A stretch of DNA of 64,000 nucleotides from Atherix ibis. Taxonomy: Eukaryota; Arthropoda; Insecta; Diptera; Athericidae. The notes below the pieces were generated by a model, which saw only the letters and a program-made list of their open reading frames with translations, ran no database searches and was not told where the DNA came from. Shown here piece after piece: positions 10,358-25,300 of this stretch. The stretch is from contig OY282605.1 of the NCBI GenBank assembly GCA_958298945.1, positions 21,306,811-21,370,810 of the forward strand, written 5' to 3'. Made by a program: the position numbers and the translations under genes. Every line of letters starts with the position of its first letter. The first letter of the stretch is position 1.

Positions 10358-13300
10358 CTAAAAATTCCAAAAAAAAATAAACTTTTTATGATCTTGTCTT
10401 TTTAGCATAATTAATTTTTTCGGACTAAAACTTTTAATACAGAAACAAATATTTTCGAAATAAATTTTCTCTACTTCCAAATCGGAAACCAAACTTAAAC
10501 TGCGCTGATAAAAAATAACTTCTTTAAAAAAAAAACACATTTTGTAAATTAAATTATTTTGACTGAACTTATTTTAGTTTTTCAGAAATTTCTATTCTTG
10601 TTCATGACTTTTTCATTGGTGAAACAATATCAACCATCAAAGAGGAAAGAAAATCAGCCCATTAATTATGACAGTCTTTCCTCACCTCCCTGGGTTCGGA
10701 TTTATTTCTGATTTTCTTCAATAGACAACCCCAAAAGATAAAAGCCCAATTTTCTATGAACTCACCTGTTTTTGAAAGACTTTCTGCAAATGCCTGTCAT
10801 TTTCACCGGCTGTGTCCGCAAACTTGGCTGTGCCTTCCTTCATGAGGACCTCCCGTTGCGCCCACGCATTATTATCTTCCGAGAATATTCTGGCAAGTTC
10901 GTTGAAAATTTCCAGCTGCGATAGAAAACGAAAAAGTCAATTTGATGATACGTTCTCACATTTAATATGATAAATTGTTTAAATAAAAATCCATTTTTAC
11001 TTCTGCCTTAAAATAAGGACTCATCCCTTAGCCAAGAAACAACCCCCAAAAAAAAAAATTCCATTCAAAATAATAAAAACAAAAACAAACCTTTTCCCGT
11101 AATAGAGCTGCCCATGTTTTAGTCAACCGATAGACCGCATTCGATTGTAGGCCTGATATTATGGCTTTTAGGGATGAGAAGTTCTTCAGTATCCGCAGCT
11201 CCTGGGCTATATCAATCCAAGTGGCTATGATTATGGCCCTTTCCTGTATTGGGGATGGGATAGAAAAGAATCGATAAAATATGAGAGAAAAATAACGGAG
11301 GGTGATTATTTGAGTTATTGTCGCTTTCTAGATGATGACGTGTCAGGTGTGCTTTGGGAATAGTTACCTGTGGTTTCAGACGTGGTTCGATGAGAACACT
11401 CGAGATGACGCGGAACGAGACCGCGTTGAATTGTGTCACGGTGGCGACAACGGTTCCGGCTTCGTTTTTGTCTCGTTTCGCCCACGTCGCACCTAAGCAT
11501 TGGTGTGGAATCAGTCTTTTGAAGAGCTCCATGTCCATGCGGGTGAGCTGCTCGGCAAAGTGCTTGACGGGAATGTGAGGGAATCGGTACGCCTGCAACA
11601 GATGCGAAGGCGGACCACGCAGCGCTGGCGCCAAGCACAGACCGCTAAACTGATCGGCGAATTCTGAGTAGCTGTGGGGCCATGCCGACGTTGTGGAATC
11701 GTTGTGACCTTGGGTGGAGCCGAGTCGTGCGAGTCTATCGAGTCGGTGCAGGACTTTTAGGTGCAGCTCCGAGTTGGGCAGCCGTTTCGATGTGAACTGG
11801 AGTATGTGCCGAAGGTTCTCCTCAGTCCAGTCCTCCGGAAAGCCGTCCAGCCAGACGTGTAGTGCGGTGACTAGAATTTTCTTGTGCTGTTCTGGCATCG
11901 AGTCATGTTCGCCATTCTCCCGTGGCACCTGGCATATCGACATGGTGTTGAGGGTTTCATATCGCTGCACCAAAAGGTCGAGCACTTCGCGCGGGTGGGA
12001 GAACGTTCGATATGTTGACAGGAAAACGTTAATGAATGTGCTCTCGAGTTCGCCATCATCTGTTGCTAACGCTTCCACCAGCCTGGCAAGTGTTGCCGCC
12101 TTCACAAAACGCACCCTCACCGTTTCCCATTCGAGATGTGAAATTTCGTCATCCGAGTCCTAGACACATACACATAAAAAAAGGAGAAAAGAAAAATCCA
12201 TTAGAAAAATTAGGTAAGTAGGATCGGAATCGATTAAAAGTGGAAAGCGACCACTTCATATGACCGAGTTTTTAGCAATCCGGAAATGTGATAAAATGGC
12301 CCGACGAGAAACGAACGATTCTCTGGAAATTACTCTTCATAAAAGATTCTTTTAAAAAGTCCTTCGAAATAATGGCACACTTTATTTTGTATATTTTTTG
12401 CTATGAAGAAATGTGTGCGCACTTTTATTTACTGGATTTTCACGTCCTTCAAAAGAGATTGTCTGTACTTAAAAAAGGAGCACGACATTGGCTTCAAGAA
12501 ACAACATCGAAAAAGCATTTTTTATTTGCATTTCAAGAATTTAATACTTTCAGTGGCGAACTGTAAGTAATTTACATAAAATCTTTCTGTTTCCATCCTT
12601 AAAGATTTTTCATTTTAAAAGCTCCCGAACAATTTTTTTTATTTTAAATACTAAAAGAAAAATTTACTGGAAAGAATTTTTACTCACACAAATGTTAATG
12701 GAAATAACTTTAACTCAAAAAAAAAATTTCTGGGAAAACAGAATTTGTGCTCAACAAAAATTTACTCGAAACAATTTTTACTTAAAAAAATTTTACTGGA
12801 AAAAATTTTACTGGAAAGAATTTTTACTCAAACAACTTTTACTGGAAAAAATTTTACTGGAAAGAATTTTAACTCAAAAAGAAATTTTTACTGGAAAAAA
12901 TTTGAACTCTAAGAAAAATTTTACTGCAAAGAATTTTAAATCAAAAAAAATTTAACTGGAAAGAATTTTTACTCAAAAAACTTTTACTGGAAAGAATTTG
13001 AACTCAAAAAAAAATTTAACTGGAAAGAGTTTTGACTCAAAGTAAAATTTTACTGAAAAAAACTTTTAGTGGAAATAATTTTGAGTCAAAAAGAAAATTT
13101 TACTGCAAAGAAATTTAACTCAAAGCAAAATTTTACTGGAAAGAACTTTAACTGGAACCAATTTGATTCAAAAAATGTTACTGGAAAGAATTTGTACTCA
13201 AAAAAAATTGTACTGAAAAGAATGTCGACTAAAAAAAATGATTGCGGAAAAAAATTTTTACTCAAAAATAAAAGTTTCACTGGAAATAATTTGTACTCAA

Positions 13301-16300
13301 AAAACTTTTACTGGAAAGAATTTTGACTCAAAGTAAAATTTTACTGGAAAAAACTTTTAGTAGAAATAATTTTGAGTCAAAAAGAAAATTTTACTGGAAA
13401 GAATTTTAACTCAAAAAAAAATTTACTGGAAAGAATTTTAACTGGAAACAATTTGTACTCAAAAAAATTTTAATGGAAAGAATTTTAACTCAGAAATAAA
13501 ATTTTTTACCGGAAAGAAGTTTAACTCAAAAAAAAGTTTTTCTGGGAAGAATTTTGACTGAAAAAATATTTTACTGGAAAAAACCTTTGTTGACTGTTTT
13601 TGTACTTAAAGAATTTCTAGTTTAAATATTCCCGAACAATTTATTTATTCATTAGAAAACGTCAATTTTAATTAGAATATGAAGAACAGTTCACCATTCG
13701 CTTTTGTTCAATTAATAATTATTAACTTTCACGGCTCCACATGTTCATTTAAGGACACTTATTAATTTTAAATATTTTCATACGCTTAAGGCTCTTCTAT
13801 ATGAAAAATTGAAGTTGAAATGTGACTAATATTTGTTTGCTATCTGAAAAATGTTCTTTTTCAGATATTTACGACTGTGAATTTTGAACACTTTTAGCGG
13901 TGACTGACGTGAAATATTAAAAAAAACACGCACAAAACGACAACGGACGTCAAATTAGAACGCGTTCACTTTTGAAAAAACTCCCGTCCGTTCTCGTATA
14001 TTTTTAGTTAGTTTTTTTTTAATGTTAAATATAAAAAAATATAAATAATAAAAACTTACACAATTAGCACTTGGCGTAGGCCGATGGTATCGCACCTTTT
14101 TGAGGTAGACTGTAAAAATGGCATCCTTTTCGCGTTCCTCGCCCCAAAGTCGCCACGTGGGCTGCTGGGAAAAATTTTTATTTTTTATTATTATTATTAT
14201 TAAGTAACGTTTTTATTTTGGAATCGAAAATAATTACAATAGAGTCTGGTAAAAATGCTAAATCGAATTTCTTGTTAGGCGTTTTTATTTGATAAAGTGT
14301 GAAATGCATTTTCACGATACGATCACGAATAAACGTTCGAAAACGACTGAAAAGCGGCACGACGACGTGTGATTCTCTAAGCCGCGAATCGCTGAACAAT
14401 CAATAAAATTTCAAGTGCGGATGGCTCTTCAGGTCCGTCCACCATCAACAAAAACAAACAACAAAACTGAATCGACAAAAATGGAAAGCGAAACAATCTT
14501 TGGGATTTGGACGCAGATAATAATTTCCAAAAAATCAACTTTTGTCTCGGGTTTTTTTCTCTCCACGTCGAAGTGATTAGTTTTTGATAACAGAAGGCAA
14601 TACGCTGGAAAGTGATGCGGTTCCTCGAGCTTTTCTGTTTTTATTTCGAAATTCGGTGACAGACTGTGAATGGTGTCGACGCTGCGATTATGACGGGGCT
14701 AGGCCCCAGGTTCATCTGGAGTAGGCGTAGGGCGTTCGTAATTAGTGATGATAATCGCCACTAAAAAATGGAATAGTATTAATCGCCGGTTTTACGCATT
14801 TTCGTACTTCGTAAATTGTGCTGTTTATGATTTTCCAAGAATTATTTTTTCAATTAAATGTGAAACCGCTCCCCACCCCCAAGCAATGAGAATGAAAAAA
14901 AACGTAGAATGAGCTTTTCAAAACATCTGCAATCAGCCTTAAGTGCACTTTGTTCCGATTCCAAGCGCCGAAGCTGATGTAATTTTGTGCAAGCATTGCA
15001 CTTTCGATGGAAATTTGAAATGATTTTTTATTGAACAGATTTTACTGGAAAGATTGTTTATTCGAGAAATATTCACTAAAAAAAGTTCTACTGGAAAAAT
15101 TATGATGGAAAGAATTTTTAATTAAAAACAATTTAATAGGAAATTTTGTTACTAAAAAAAGTTCTACTAGAAAAAATGTACAGGCCCAATTTTTACTGAA
15201 AAATGTTCTACTGGAAAAATATTTAATTAATAAATTTTACTGGAAATATACAATATTAAAGTCAAAAAATTTTACCATATAACTAAAAAAAGTTCAACTG
15301 CAATAAATTACTTTGGTAGACAGAATTTTTATTGAAAAAAAAAATTACTGGAAGCAATTTTGAGTCAAAAAAAAGTTTTACTAGAAAGAATTTTTCCTTA
15401 AAAAAAATGTTTACTCAAAAAATTTTTATTGGAAAAAATGTTGACTCCAAAATTTTTACTGGAAAGAATTTTTACTCAAACAAAAATTGTTACAAAAACA
15501 AATGTTCCTAGAAAATATTTTTAACCAAAGAAAAATTCAACTGGAAGGAATTTGTACTCAACAAAATTTTAATGGAAAGAATTTTTACTCAAATTTTGAC
15601 TCATTAAAAAATTTTACTACAAAGAATTTGTAAAAATTTTAATGGAAAGAATTTTGACTAAAAAAATATTTTACTGGAAAAAACCTTGAATCCAAAACAA
15701 AATTTCACTGGAAAGAATTTTGACTCAAAAAAAATTTTACTAGGAAGAATTTGTGCTTAAAAATATCGAAAAAAAATGTTCCTGGAAAATTTTTAACTAG
15801 AAGCAATTTTGAGTCAAAAACAAAATTTTACTGGAAAGAATTTTGACTCAAAAAAAAAAATTAACTGGAAATTATATTCAACCGAAAAAAAATTTAACTG
15901 GTAGGAATTTTAAGTCAAAAAAAATTTTACTAGAAAGAATTTTCAAAAAATATTTCTGGAAATTATTTTTTACCCATAAAAAAATTTAACTGGAAGGAAT
16001 TTATACTCAAAAAAGTTTTACTGAAAACAATTTTAACTCAAAAAAAATTTTACTAGAAAGAATTTGCACTCAAAAAAATTTTGACTCAAAAAATGTTACC
16101 GGAAAGAAAAATTTTGACTTAAAGAAAAATGTTCGTGGAAAATATTTTTAACCAAAGAAAAATTTACTGGAAGCGCTTTTGAGTCAAAAAAAAGTTTTCC
16201 TGGAAAGAACTTTTATTAAAAGGAAAATTGTTACTTAAAAGAATTTTTACTAAAAGAAAATTTTACTGGAAACAATTTTTACTGATAAAAATTTTATTGA

Positions 16301-19300
16301 AAATATTTTACAACAATTTGTACTGAACAAATTTTTCTGAAAGAAATTTTACTGGAAAAACCTTTAACTGAATTGGAAATTATTTTAACTAAAAAATTTC
16401 TACTGCAAAAATTTTACTAGAAGAATTTTTGTCCAAAGAAATTTTTAGGTAGAAATATTTCAGCTAAGAAAATTTTGATGGAAAGAATACTAACTGAAAC
16501 ATTTTAATTACAAAAAATGTTTACTAAATAAAATAATTTGTATTGGAAAAAAACTTATAATGACAAAATATTTACTAAAGAAATTCTCGTTGAAAAATTT
16601 TACGTGGCAAATTCCCACTTTAGTTGCGATTTTGTATCTTTCCAAGTGCGATTAAAAAACCAAATCACTTTTATGTAAAGGGTTAAATCAGCATATCTTC
16701 TGATCCAAAACTAATCCCATTAAAGAAGCCACCAAAATAATTCGCAATTACCTTTTTCCTATTTTCCGATTTGAAATTAAATCAATTGAATTCTCCGCAA
16801 AGTGAATTCTTTTTGTTGTGAAATTTATTGTGTACATTTTCTACCTGGCCAAATCCACAAAATACTAACGACAATAAAAATAAGTAAAGTCCTTCTTATT
16901 TATGAGAATATCAAGGAATACATTTGAACTGCGCCCTTAAAGTGACTGGGCAAGAGTTGGCGAAGGGCAGAGATTATTAATTAAAATAAAGTGCATCGCC
17001 CAAACTTTTACTCAATGTTATGCATGCGAGAATTTATGAGTTACGAGCACATACATTCGATACATAATTTTATACGTAACAGCTTGAGAGTAGCCCCATC
17101 CTCAATTAAATGCAATTGCAATGCGCCCATTGACTTTAGGTGCACCCACCAACTAAAAAGGGACGCACCTACACGTAAGCATGGTTCAGGATTGCGGGGT
17201 GAGTGTTCTAGAATTATCTTCCGCCTACACGGAATAAATACACAAGATTACGTGGGTATTTTGGTGACTGTTGAAAATAGTCCAAAATGTCACCGAAAGA
17301 AAAACAAACGATGAGCAGTACAGACTATAATACCGTAAAGGACGATGGGTAAAAAGGCAGTTCCACTGGAAACAAACAAAGTACAAAAATTGCTGGTGAA
17401 CATGCGAACCGTCTATGATGTTATTACCTGAATCAGAATTAATTATAACATCAAAAAATGTCAATTAATTCCCTTGAAAAAAAAAAAGGTAAACTGAATG
17501 ATAAACAAAAACAAAACTATTCGTATTATTTCACCGGAAATAATCATAAAATTGTGATATGATAAAAAGTTAACCGCCAAAAAACTGGTGTAAATGCAAT
17601 ATTTTTTCTGCTTGCGATATCGAATTTTTGTTGTTTGCACTATTTTCGTGATGAATCAGACTGAAACGTTGTCGCAGTTCAGTATTTTTATGTAAACAAA
17701 AATGAACGGAAAACATTTGTAAGTCTTTTTTTATATCACGATTAACACACGACGCTGCCAAAAATTTCCATTGGAAATTTTTTTAAAAAAATTACGTTTT
17801 CCTTAATTTTGAATTTTTCTTTAAATAAACTTGATTTTTTCGAAACTTTACAATTTTTTAAATTTCAAATTCAATTTTTTTTAAATATTTAAAAGTTGCT
17901 TTTTGGCAATTTCTTCTTCAACCTTTAACATTTTCACAAATTTCTCCAAATTAGTTTTGTTCGGAATTTGTTTTTCCAAATAAAAGAACGAGCTTCAAAA
18001 ATTGAAGTATTTTTTTTTTTGGTATATTGTTACTATTTTAATGGGAATGCAAATTCTAAGTACCACGACACTAAAGGTTACAGGATGTCCTAAGCCATAT
18101 TTGGATTCGGTGTGTCGCCACTTCAGAGGACAAAATAAGAAAATTTTTATTCTTTTAAAAATTTAAAAACTAGAAACGTTAAAAAACCTTTCACAAACTG
18201 AATTACCTTTTTTTTATAAAATTTACAAATTTTTACAGTCGAGAATAAAGAAAATACACAAAAAATATTGGGAGCTTTTAGAGCCTTCCAAAGTAATTCG
18301 TTTTGCAAAGGTAATTTGGACTCTTGTGGAGTACTCGTATTTTCCCTTAACTGACCGGTTTACTATTTCCTCAAAAGTCTTCGCTTTCACGTGCGTGTTC
18401 ATTATTCAACGTGCATACTTGTAGATTCACGTACGTGTTTCTAATCTATCATGCGTGTACTTTGCAGTAAACTTGAAGCGCGCGAATTTTTTCCTATAAC
18501 CATAAATTGTTGTATTATTCTTTAAAAAAAATAATTTCAGTGTTTTTAACAAAATATTCTTGAAGTAGAAAAAACTAAACATTTTGTTTTAAATAAGAAA
18601 CTAAATTCAGAAAAATAAGAAGAGGAAGTAATAAATTCTATTCGAATAGACAAACACAATCAAATCGAATAAATTTAATAAAGTCAAAACTCAATAAACA
18701 AAAGCATTTAGTTTTACTGCAATGCTCAGATCTGCAATTCCAAGAGTACTTTTTGGAAAATAGATACTATCGCTTAGAGAATGGCGTCATGGGAATGTTG
18801 GAATTTAGTTGGAACTGGCATAGATACGAATATGCGAGACACTTTACGGATATGAGTTCCTGTATCAATGGAGAGTGTTTTTGGCAAAAGTCCACACATT
18901 TCGCTTGAACAGAAAAGTTGAAAATTTATTTGTTCAAAAATAAAAATAAAAAAAGGACTAGAAATTATATTTTTCTGCTTTTTATTCCATTAGATTTTTG
19001 TAAGCTTTTCACTGTAATTTATGGTTTCCAAGCGCCAAAAGCAAAAATGCAGGCGACTTTCTTCCAAAGTTATTCATTGTAAATTTTGTTAATATTTTAC
19101 TGGATATTTTTATAAATTATTGCAAATAATTTTAAAAATTAATAAAATTCAACAGATTTGAGAAAATTTTTCGTAATTTATTACCAACAGATTTTCGTCC
19201 AAATATTTTTTAATTTCTAATAATTTTACTGAACATTTGTAAAGAAAATTTTTTTCTGACATTTAAAAAAAATTTATAGAAAATATTTTATTGTAAATTT

Positions 19301-22300
19301 TTTTAGAAATTATTTTACTGGAAATTTTTATAGAAAAAAATTTCCTGAACATTTTTTAAAGAAAACTTTTATTAAACATTTTTTAAAGAACATTTTTGAA
19401 CTGAAATTTCTTAAAGAAAATTTTTACTGGAAAATTTTATAGAAAATTTTTACTGGACATTTTTATAGAAAATTTTTAATGGACATTTTTATAGACAATT
19501 TTGACTGAACATTTTTATAGACAATTTTTACTGGAAGTTTTTATATGAAATATTCACTAAAACTTTTTATAGCAAATTTTAACTGAAATTTTTTGAAAAA
19601 AATTTTTTACTCAACATTATTTAAAGAACATTTTTTAACTGAAATTTCTTATAGAAAATTTTTAAAGCAAATATATTTATAGAAAATATTTTTATAGAAA
19701 ATATTTTTATTGCAAATTTTCATAGAAAATATTTTTATTGAATATTTTTACAGCAAATATTTTTAAAGGAAATTTTTATAGCAAATATTTTTATTGAACG
19801 TTTTTATAGAAAATATTTTTATATTTTTTATAAAATATTATAGAATTTATTTTTACTAAAAATTTTTATAGAAAATATTTTCACTGAAATTTTGTTTACT
19901 GAAAATACATTTTTTTTACTGAGAACTTAGAATACTACTGACAGTATTAAAAGTCATCAAAAAATTGCCGAATTGAAAACATCTTTTCCGGGAGCATAAA
20001 TTATACAAAAAATATCAGAGGAGTAGTTACGTTTGGAAATTGTTAAAAAAAAATTATCGTAAAAATTCTAATGTTCTGAAAATTATAAATCTGTGCATCA
20101 ATAATGTTAGACGAATGATGTATAAGTGGCACATCCTAGTCCCCCTAAAATTCCCTTCACTTTTTATCTACAATCCAGCCCATTATGTGCGGGTAGGATT
20201 TTGTTCGCTCTCTTCCAGACTATGTACATCAATATTTGGTTTTTCATCAAAACATCAAAGTTGATTTATCGAAAACAAATACCCACCCCCCCCCCCCCCA
20301 CCCCTCCAAAATAAATACAAAATGAAAAAGATAATAAATTTTACTCTTGGATGAAAATGTCATCCAATAAACATGTTAGTGGAGTCATAAAATCGAGCAT
20401 AAATCGGAAAAGTTCCTTGTTTGATATTCGAAACGAATCCTAATCAAATTTCCGGGCATAACGAAATTCGCTTTTTTTTCATTTCACATTTTGATATTTT
20501 TAATTAAAATACTTTTTATTTTTTTAAAGGAGGGGGTGTGGAGTAAATATATTTTATAGAATACTGTTAAGAGATGTGAGAAGATTTAAACTGAGATGTA
20601 CGAGAATTAGTTGCCAGACGCTTTCCAAAAAATGCTTTACGAACGGAGCAGTAGCGTGTCCATCACTAAATCGGTGGATGCCGTAATTTTTGTAATTGAA
20701 GCAAATCAGAGGAATATTTATTGGGAAGGCGAACACTGTCGAGCAGCCAATTATTTGGTTCTGATCCAAATCTAGGTTAAGGAGGATTAACTTCTGTTCG
20801 ATATTCGTTACTGTCACTAAATAACTACTGCCACGAGGCTAACAAAATAAACGATAAAAATCAATTTTTTCTTTATTTATTTTGGCATCACTGCTTTATA
20901 TTCCATCTAATTTGGCTGGTGATGATTGGTGGCGGCAATTCTTCTAATGCTTACCCCACTACCTCCCTTTTCTCCCAAACAAATTCTTTTTCGATTTCTG
21001 TCTTGAATTGCGCCATAGAAGATGGGCCCGTCTGACAAACCCAGTCTCAGAATGTGATGCGATTTAATGAAGCGCCCGACAATGAACAGCAATAAAAACG
21101 TCTTTTTAAGTTATTCCGCTATGAATTATTGGCATCGGATTTTTTGGGCAACATTTGACTATATATTTCTTGGGCGGATCTTGAAGTCATCCCTGGTAAA
21201 AGCGAAAGATTCGTCTGGACTGAATAGGAAGTCATCTCCTTCTTATGATACCCAAAAAGATACTCCATCTTCAGAGCTTGTAAAAGCAATTCAATAAATA
21301 AAAAAATGCTCCATTTTGAAAATATAATTTCCGGCAAATCGATTCAAATGCAGCAGCACTACTAACCCCACCATTATCCCCCATTACTCGACGGACGTAA
21401 ACATTTTCGTTTTGTTCGATTTTAAACTATTTAGTCCGCTGTTCTCACATAAATTTTATTTTTATCTAAATTTTAATGTTTACCTTGTATTTTGAAAATA
21501 AACATCAAATAAAAAGAAAAAGGCCTAAAATATTTACAATATTTTCCTTTGCTCGTCATAAGCTTTGGAATTTTGTAAAAACTTACAATCGTAAGAAAAG
21601 AACGTATTCACATCATCAATGGACCCGCAGCGTCACATTTCAAGACTTTGAAAATTTTATTAACAATTTCGGCAATCATTTGAAATTTTCTTTAATTTTT
21701 AAGTGCGAAGGGGAAGGGGGGTTGGAGTGGAGATTATCAGAAGGGGTGAGCAGGATTAGGTTGAGTGAAACCAAACAGATTGTAAATTTCGAGTGGGATT
21801 ATGTCAGAGTTTCAGCAGAAGAGATTGCAACGACAACAATGACTACCACAGGGAGACCGACTATGCCTTCAGTTCTACTTTTGATTAAATGTGGGTAACT
21901 GAAAACAATTTTGTGCTATTTTTAACGAAAATAAAATCCATTCCGACCAACACTAGCGTAAATAACATTTCAATCTTGACAGTCCAAAGAATGAAAGTGA
22001 AAAATTTCCAACTGCAATTGTGTGTATACTTGGGGATGGATGTGGATAATGTGAGATTGTTTATTAATTCCAATGTGTTATTTTTTACAAGTTTTCTTAA
22101 ATAAATTTCCACATGCACAGAATTTTGCGATCAACAAAATTTTCATTATCAACAAAAAAAAATTTTCTTTGTTGAAAAAGAAAAACAAGAAATTTTTTAA
22201 AGTTTTTTTAATTTTTTTATAAATTTGATGGGTGGCTGGCCATGTCTTCCCAAATTAGAGCTAGAATTCTTGTATTCTTTTTTCAAGGATTCCTTATTTT

Positions 22301-25300
22301 TTTTTAGTTTTTACAAACAAATCAGTTTTATTGATTGAAAAACAAAATTGAACAAATTTTTTTTGCAACTGAGCTTTTTTTTCTAAGGGAAGCTTTAAAT
22401 TTTTTTCATTTTTTGAGGACACATTCTTAGACATCAAAATGCACAAGGTTTTTTTTTTCTTGCGTTTTTCGAAATTTTATTATTTTTTCTTTTAGCAAAC
22501 GTGCTTAAATATTAATTTAAAAAAAAAACCTTTTTTTTTAATCCACAAGGATACAATAGAGGAGGAATCCTTGTAATTTGGCCCTATTATAGTGGTTTTT
22601 TTTCTAAAGGCCATTTAATAGATTACACTGATTTAAAAAATAAATAAAAATATTTTTACTGAAAATTTTTATAGAAAATATTTTTATAGCAAATATTTTT
22701 ATAGCAAATATTTTTATAATAAATATTTTTATAGTAAATATTTTTATAGTAAATATTTTTATAGCAAATATTTTCATAGAAAATATTTGCATAGAAAATA
22801 TTTTTACTAAAAATTTTCATAAACAATATTTTAATGAAAATATTTTTACTGAAAGTTAAAAAATATTTATTAAAAAATAAATAAAAATATTTATAAATAT
22901 TTACAAACTTCAACATACTCGTACTGTTAAGGTTTAATTTTGCAAATCATTATTTTAATTTTTTAAAAAATTATAGAAAATATAATTTTAAAAAAAATTA
23001 TAAAGCTATTTTGTTACTAGAAACTTTTAACTTTTCACTTTGTAAATGTTCAATCGATGCTTATGAGAATGATTTATTATTATTTACTATTATTACTATT
23101 ATTATTATTTGTGGATTTATATGTTACATCTGCTAACTGACTATTTTTACTGGCGCCTCTTTATTCAATCGCGGCATATATCGTATCTATCCCAGCCTTG
23201 ATATTTCATCAGCTTCTCGATAGAGGGTATACAGTTCCTCGTTATTTCGAATTATCCATCTCGTAGTTCGCAAACTATAGCTCTGTCATTTAATAGCTGT
23301 CGAACATATATATTATTGAGAGTATGATTTGTTTAGTTGAATGCTTGCCATTTCACACTCCGGATCGATTAACCATCGAAGAACGCAGTACAATAAAAAG
23401 TGAAACCTCTACCGTAGCCACATTTCGCCCTTTAAGAGGAGATTATGGCAGTCATAATGAGACTTATTTCTGTTTTGGGGCTCTGAAAATCCACCATATT
23501 TAAATTTTTTTTTTAATGTTTTGCAATTTTTATCTGAACTGCATTATCGACGTTGAAGCCGAACTCCCATACCGCCCAAAGTCGTAATCGTTTTGAATAA
23601 CGCCTTCTCAGATCGAGCCGACCGTATTATCGGCTGCTATAAAAAAGCCAGCGTCAAAGCATGCACTGCAGATTGTTCTTAAGTTTGCTGCACGCAACGA
23701 CTTTGCCGGTACGTTAAATTTACTATAGAATTATCCATTCTGTGGTTTGGAAAGCAAATTCCTGTCATTTGACAGCTGTTAAACATATATGTCATCCGAT
23801 GTGGTATTTGTTTAGTATAAGGTTAGCCATTTTACATTAAGAAGTGTTCAACATTTAGAAGAATGCATTGAAATTCTAAAAATTACTACAAATAAAGTAA
23901 TTTGGTCATAAAAAAAATTTTCCTCGACGATGAGGCTCATTTCTCGCTTATTGCACACGTCAATAAACAAATATCTCGTATATGAGGATCTGCAAATCCA
24001 CAATCGACTGTGAAGAAGTTATTGTCTCTGATAAAAGTGATTGTCTGGTGTTCATTTTGGTCTGAAGGAGAGAAAGTTACCATCAATTTTGTGATTGCTG
24101 ACTTTTTTTGACCTGAAGTTGCATATTCTAATCTGGAACATTTGTGGTTTCAAAAAAAAAAAAAAACGACGAAACAAGCTTTAGGCTTAATTTTGGCATT
24201 TGGTGATATCAATTTTTTTCTTGTGGGTCTACACGAAAGATAATTTTTACGCAGACAATTTTCAAACTTTAGCGCACTTAAAAACCAATGTCCATCAAGT
24301 AGTAATAACCAAATTCCATCCTGAATTGTTCGAAAAAATCATCAAAAATTTGCTGGAAAGAATCGAGTCCTGCAAGAAATCTCGTAATGGGCAAAAAAAT
24401 TTGTTTAAGCTTTTTTTGGAGTGTTTTTTTTTTGAAGCTTATACACCTGGTAACCCTGGGGCTCTTGTCTGGGAGACCTTACCATACATACCGTAAAATA
24501 TTATGAGTGCGAGGAGAGGGGGTGAAGGTGAAATATATTATATATTTTTCCACAGCAATTTTATTGGATAATTAATAAGAATTGATTACGTAAGCAAATA
24601 TGGTAAAAGGACACTTTCCGGAATAATTGAATTTCTTTGAATCGACACACTTTCGGAAATTTTTGTTAATATTATCTGTGAATAATCCTGACGTAATATG
24701 GAATATTTTCTTTAAGGATATTACGAAATATTCGGATTTCGATGGAAATAAATTAAGCTTACATAATTTGTTCTTCTACTATCAACTTCTAGAAGAATGT
24801 CATTATCAGAGTGCTTCCTGGAATATTATTTTTTCCATTTTTTATATAAACCCACACAAGATTGCCTTTTAAATTCACTAAATAAATTGTAATTGAACAA
24901 AATAAGACTGGAGTAAAAAAAAAACATTTTTAGAAGAGTCTAACTAAATCGAAATAAATTGCATTTGAATATGAGATGAGGTGCATCATTAAAGCCAAGT
25001 TTTTTTTTTATTATCACTAAATTGATGTCTTCCGTTTGTTGTCACAATTGTGGCTTGTTCAATCGCGGACACAATCTACGAATGATTTTAGTAGCAATAA
25101 AAAAAAGATTTCCATTCGTGTAGGATTCTTTGATTCTTATCCATTTGTATTTTGTCGTCAATCTTGGAGAACTCTTATTCTCATAATAATCATAATCATA
25201 ATAATAATAATAATAAAAGTGGAAGAAGAGAATATGCTAATAACAATAACGATAATAATGGTCAGAGAGTGATGACCACAATAATTGGCTGCTATTTGAA

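Noticed and set aside
12692..13326. Lys/Asn/Phe-rich ORFs in the TACTGGAAA array
   Set aside because: Periodic artefacts of a 30-bp unit. Frame and stops vary along the array.
16991..17314. 107-codon plus-strand ORF
   Set aside because: No recognisable domain, and it lies within a large intron on the opposite strand. The length is compatible with chance.
21476..21898. 140-codon ORF
   Set aside because: It lies in dispersed repeat A, and the second copy has frameshifts, so the frame is not conserved.
24627..24872. 81-codon ORF
   Set aside because: AT-biased composition, no known motif, and no splice-site support.
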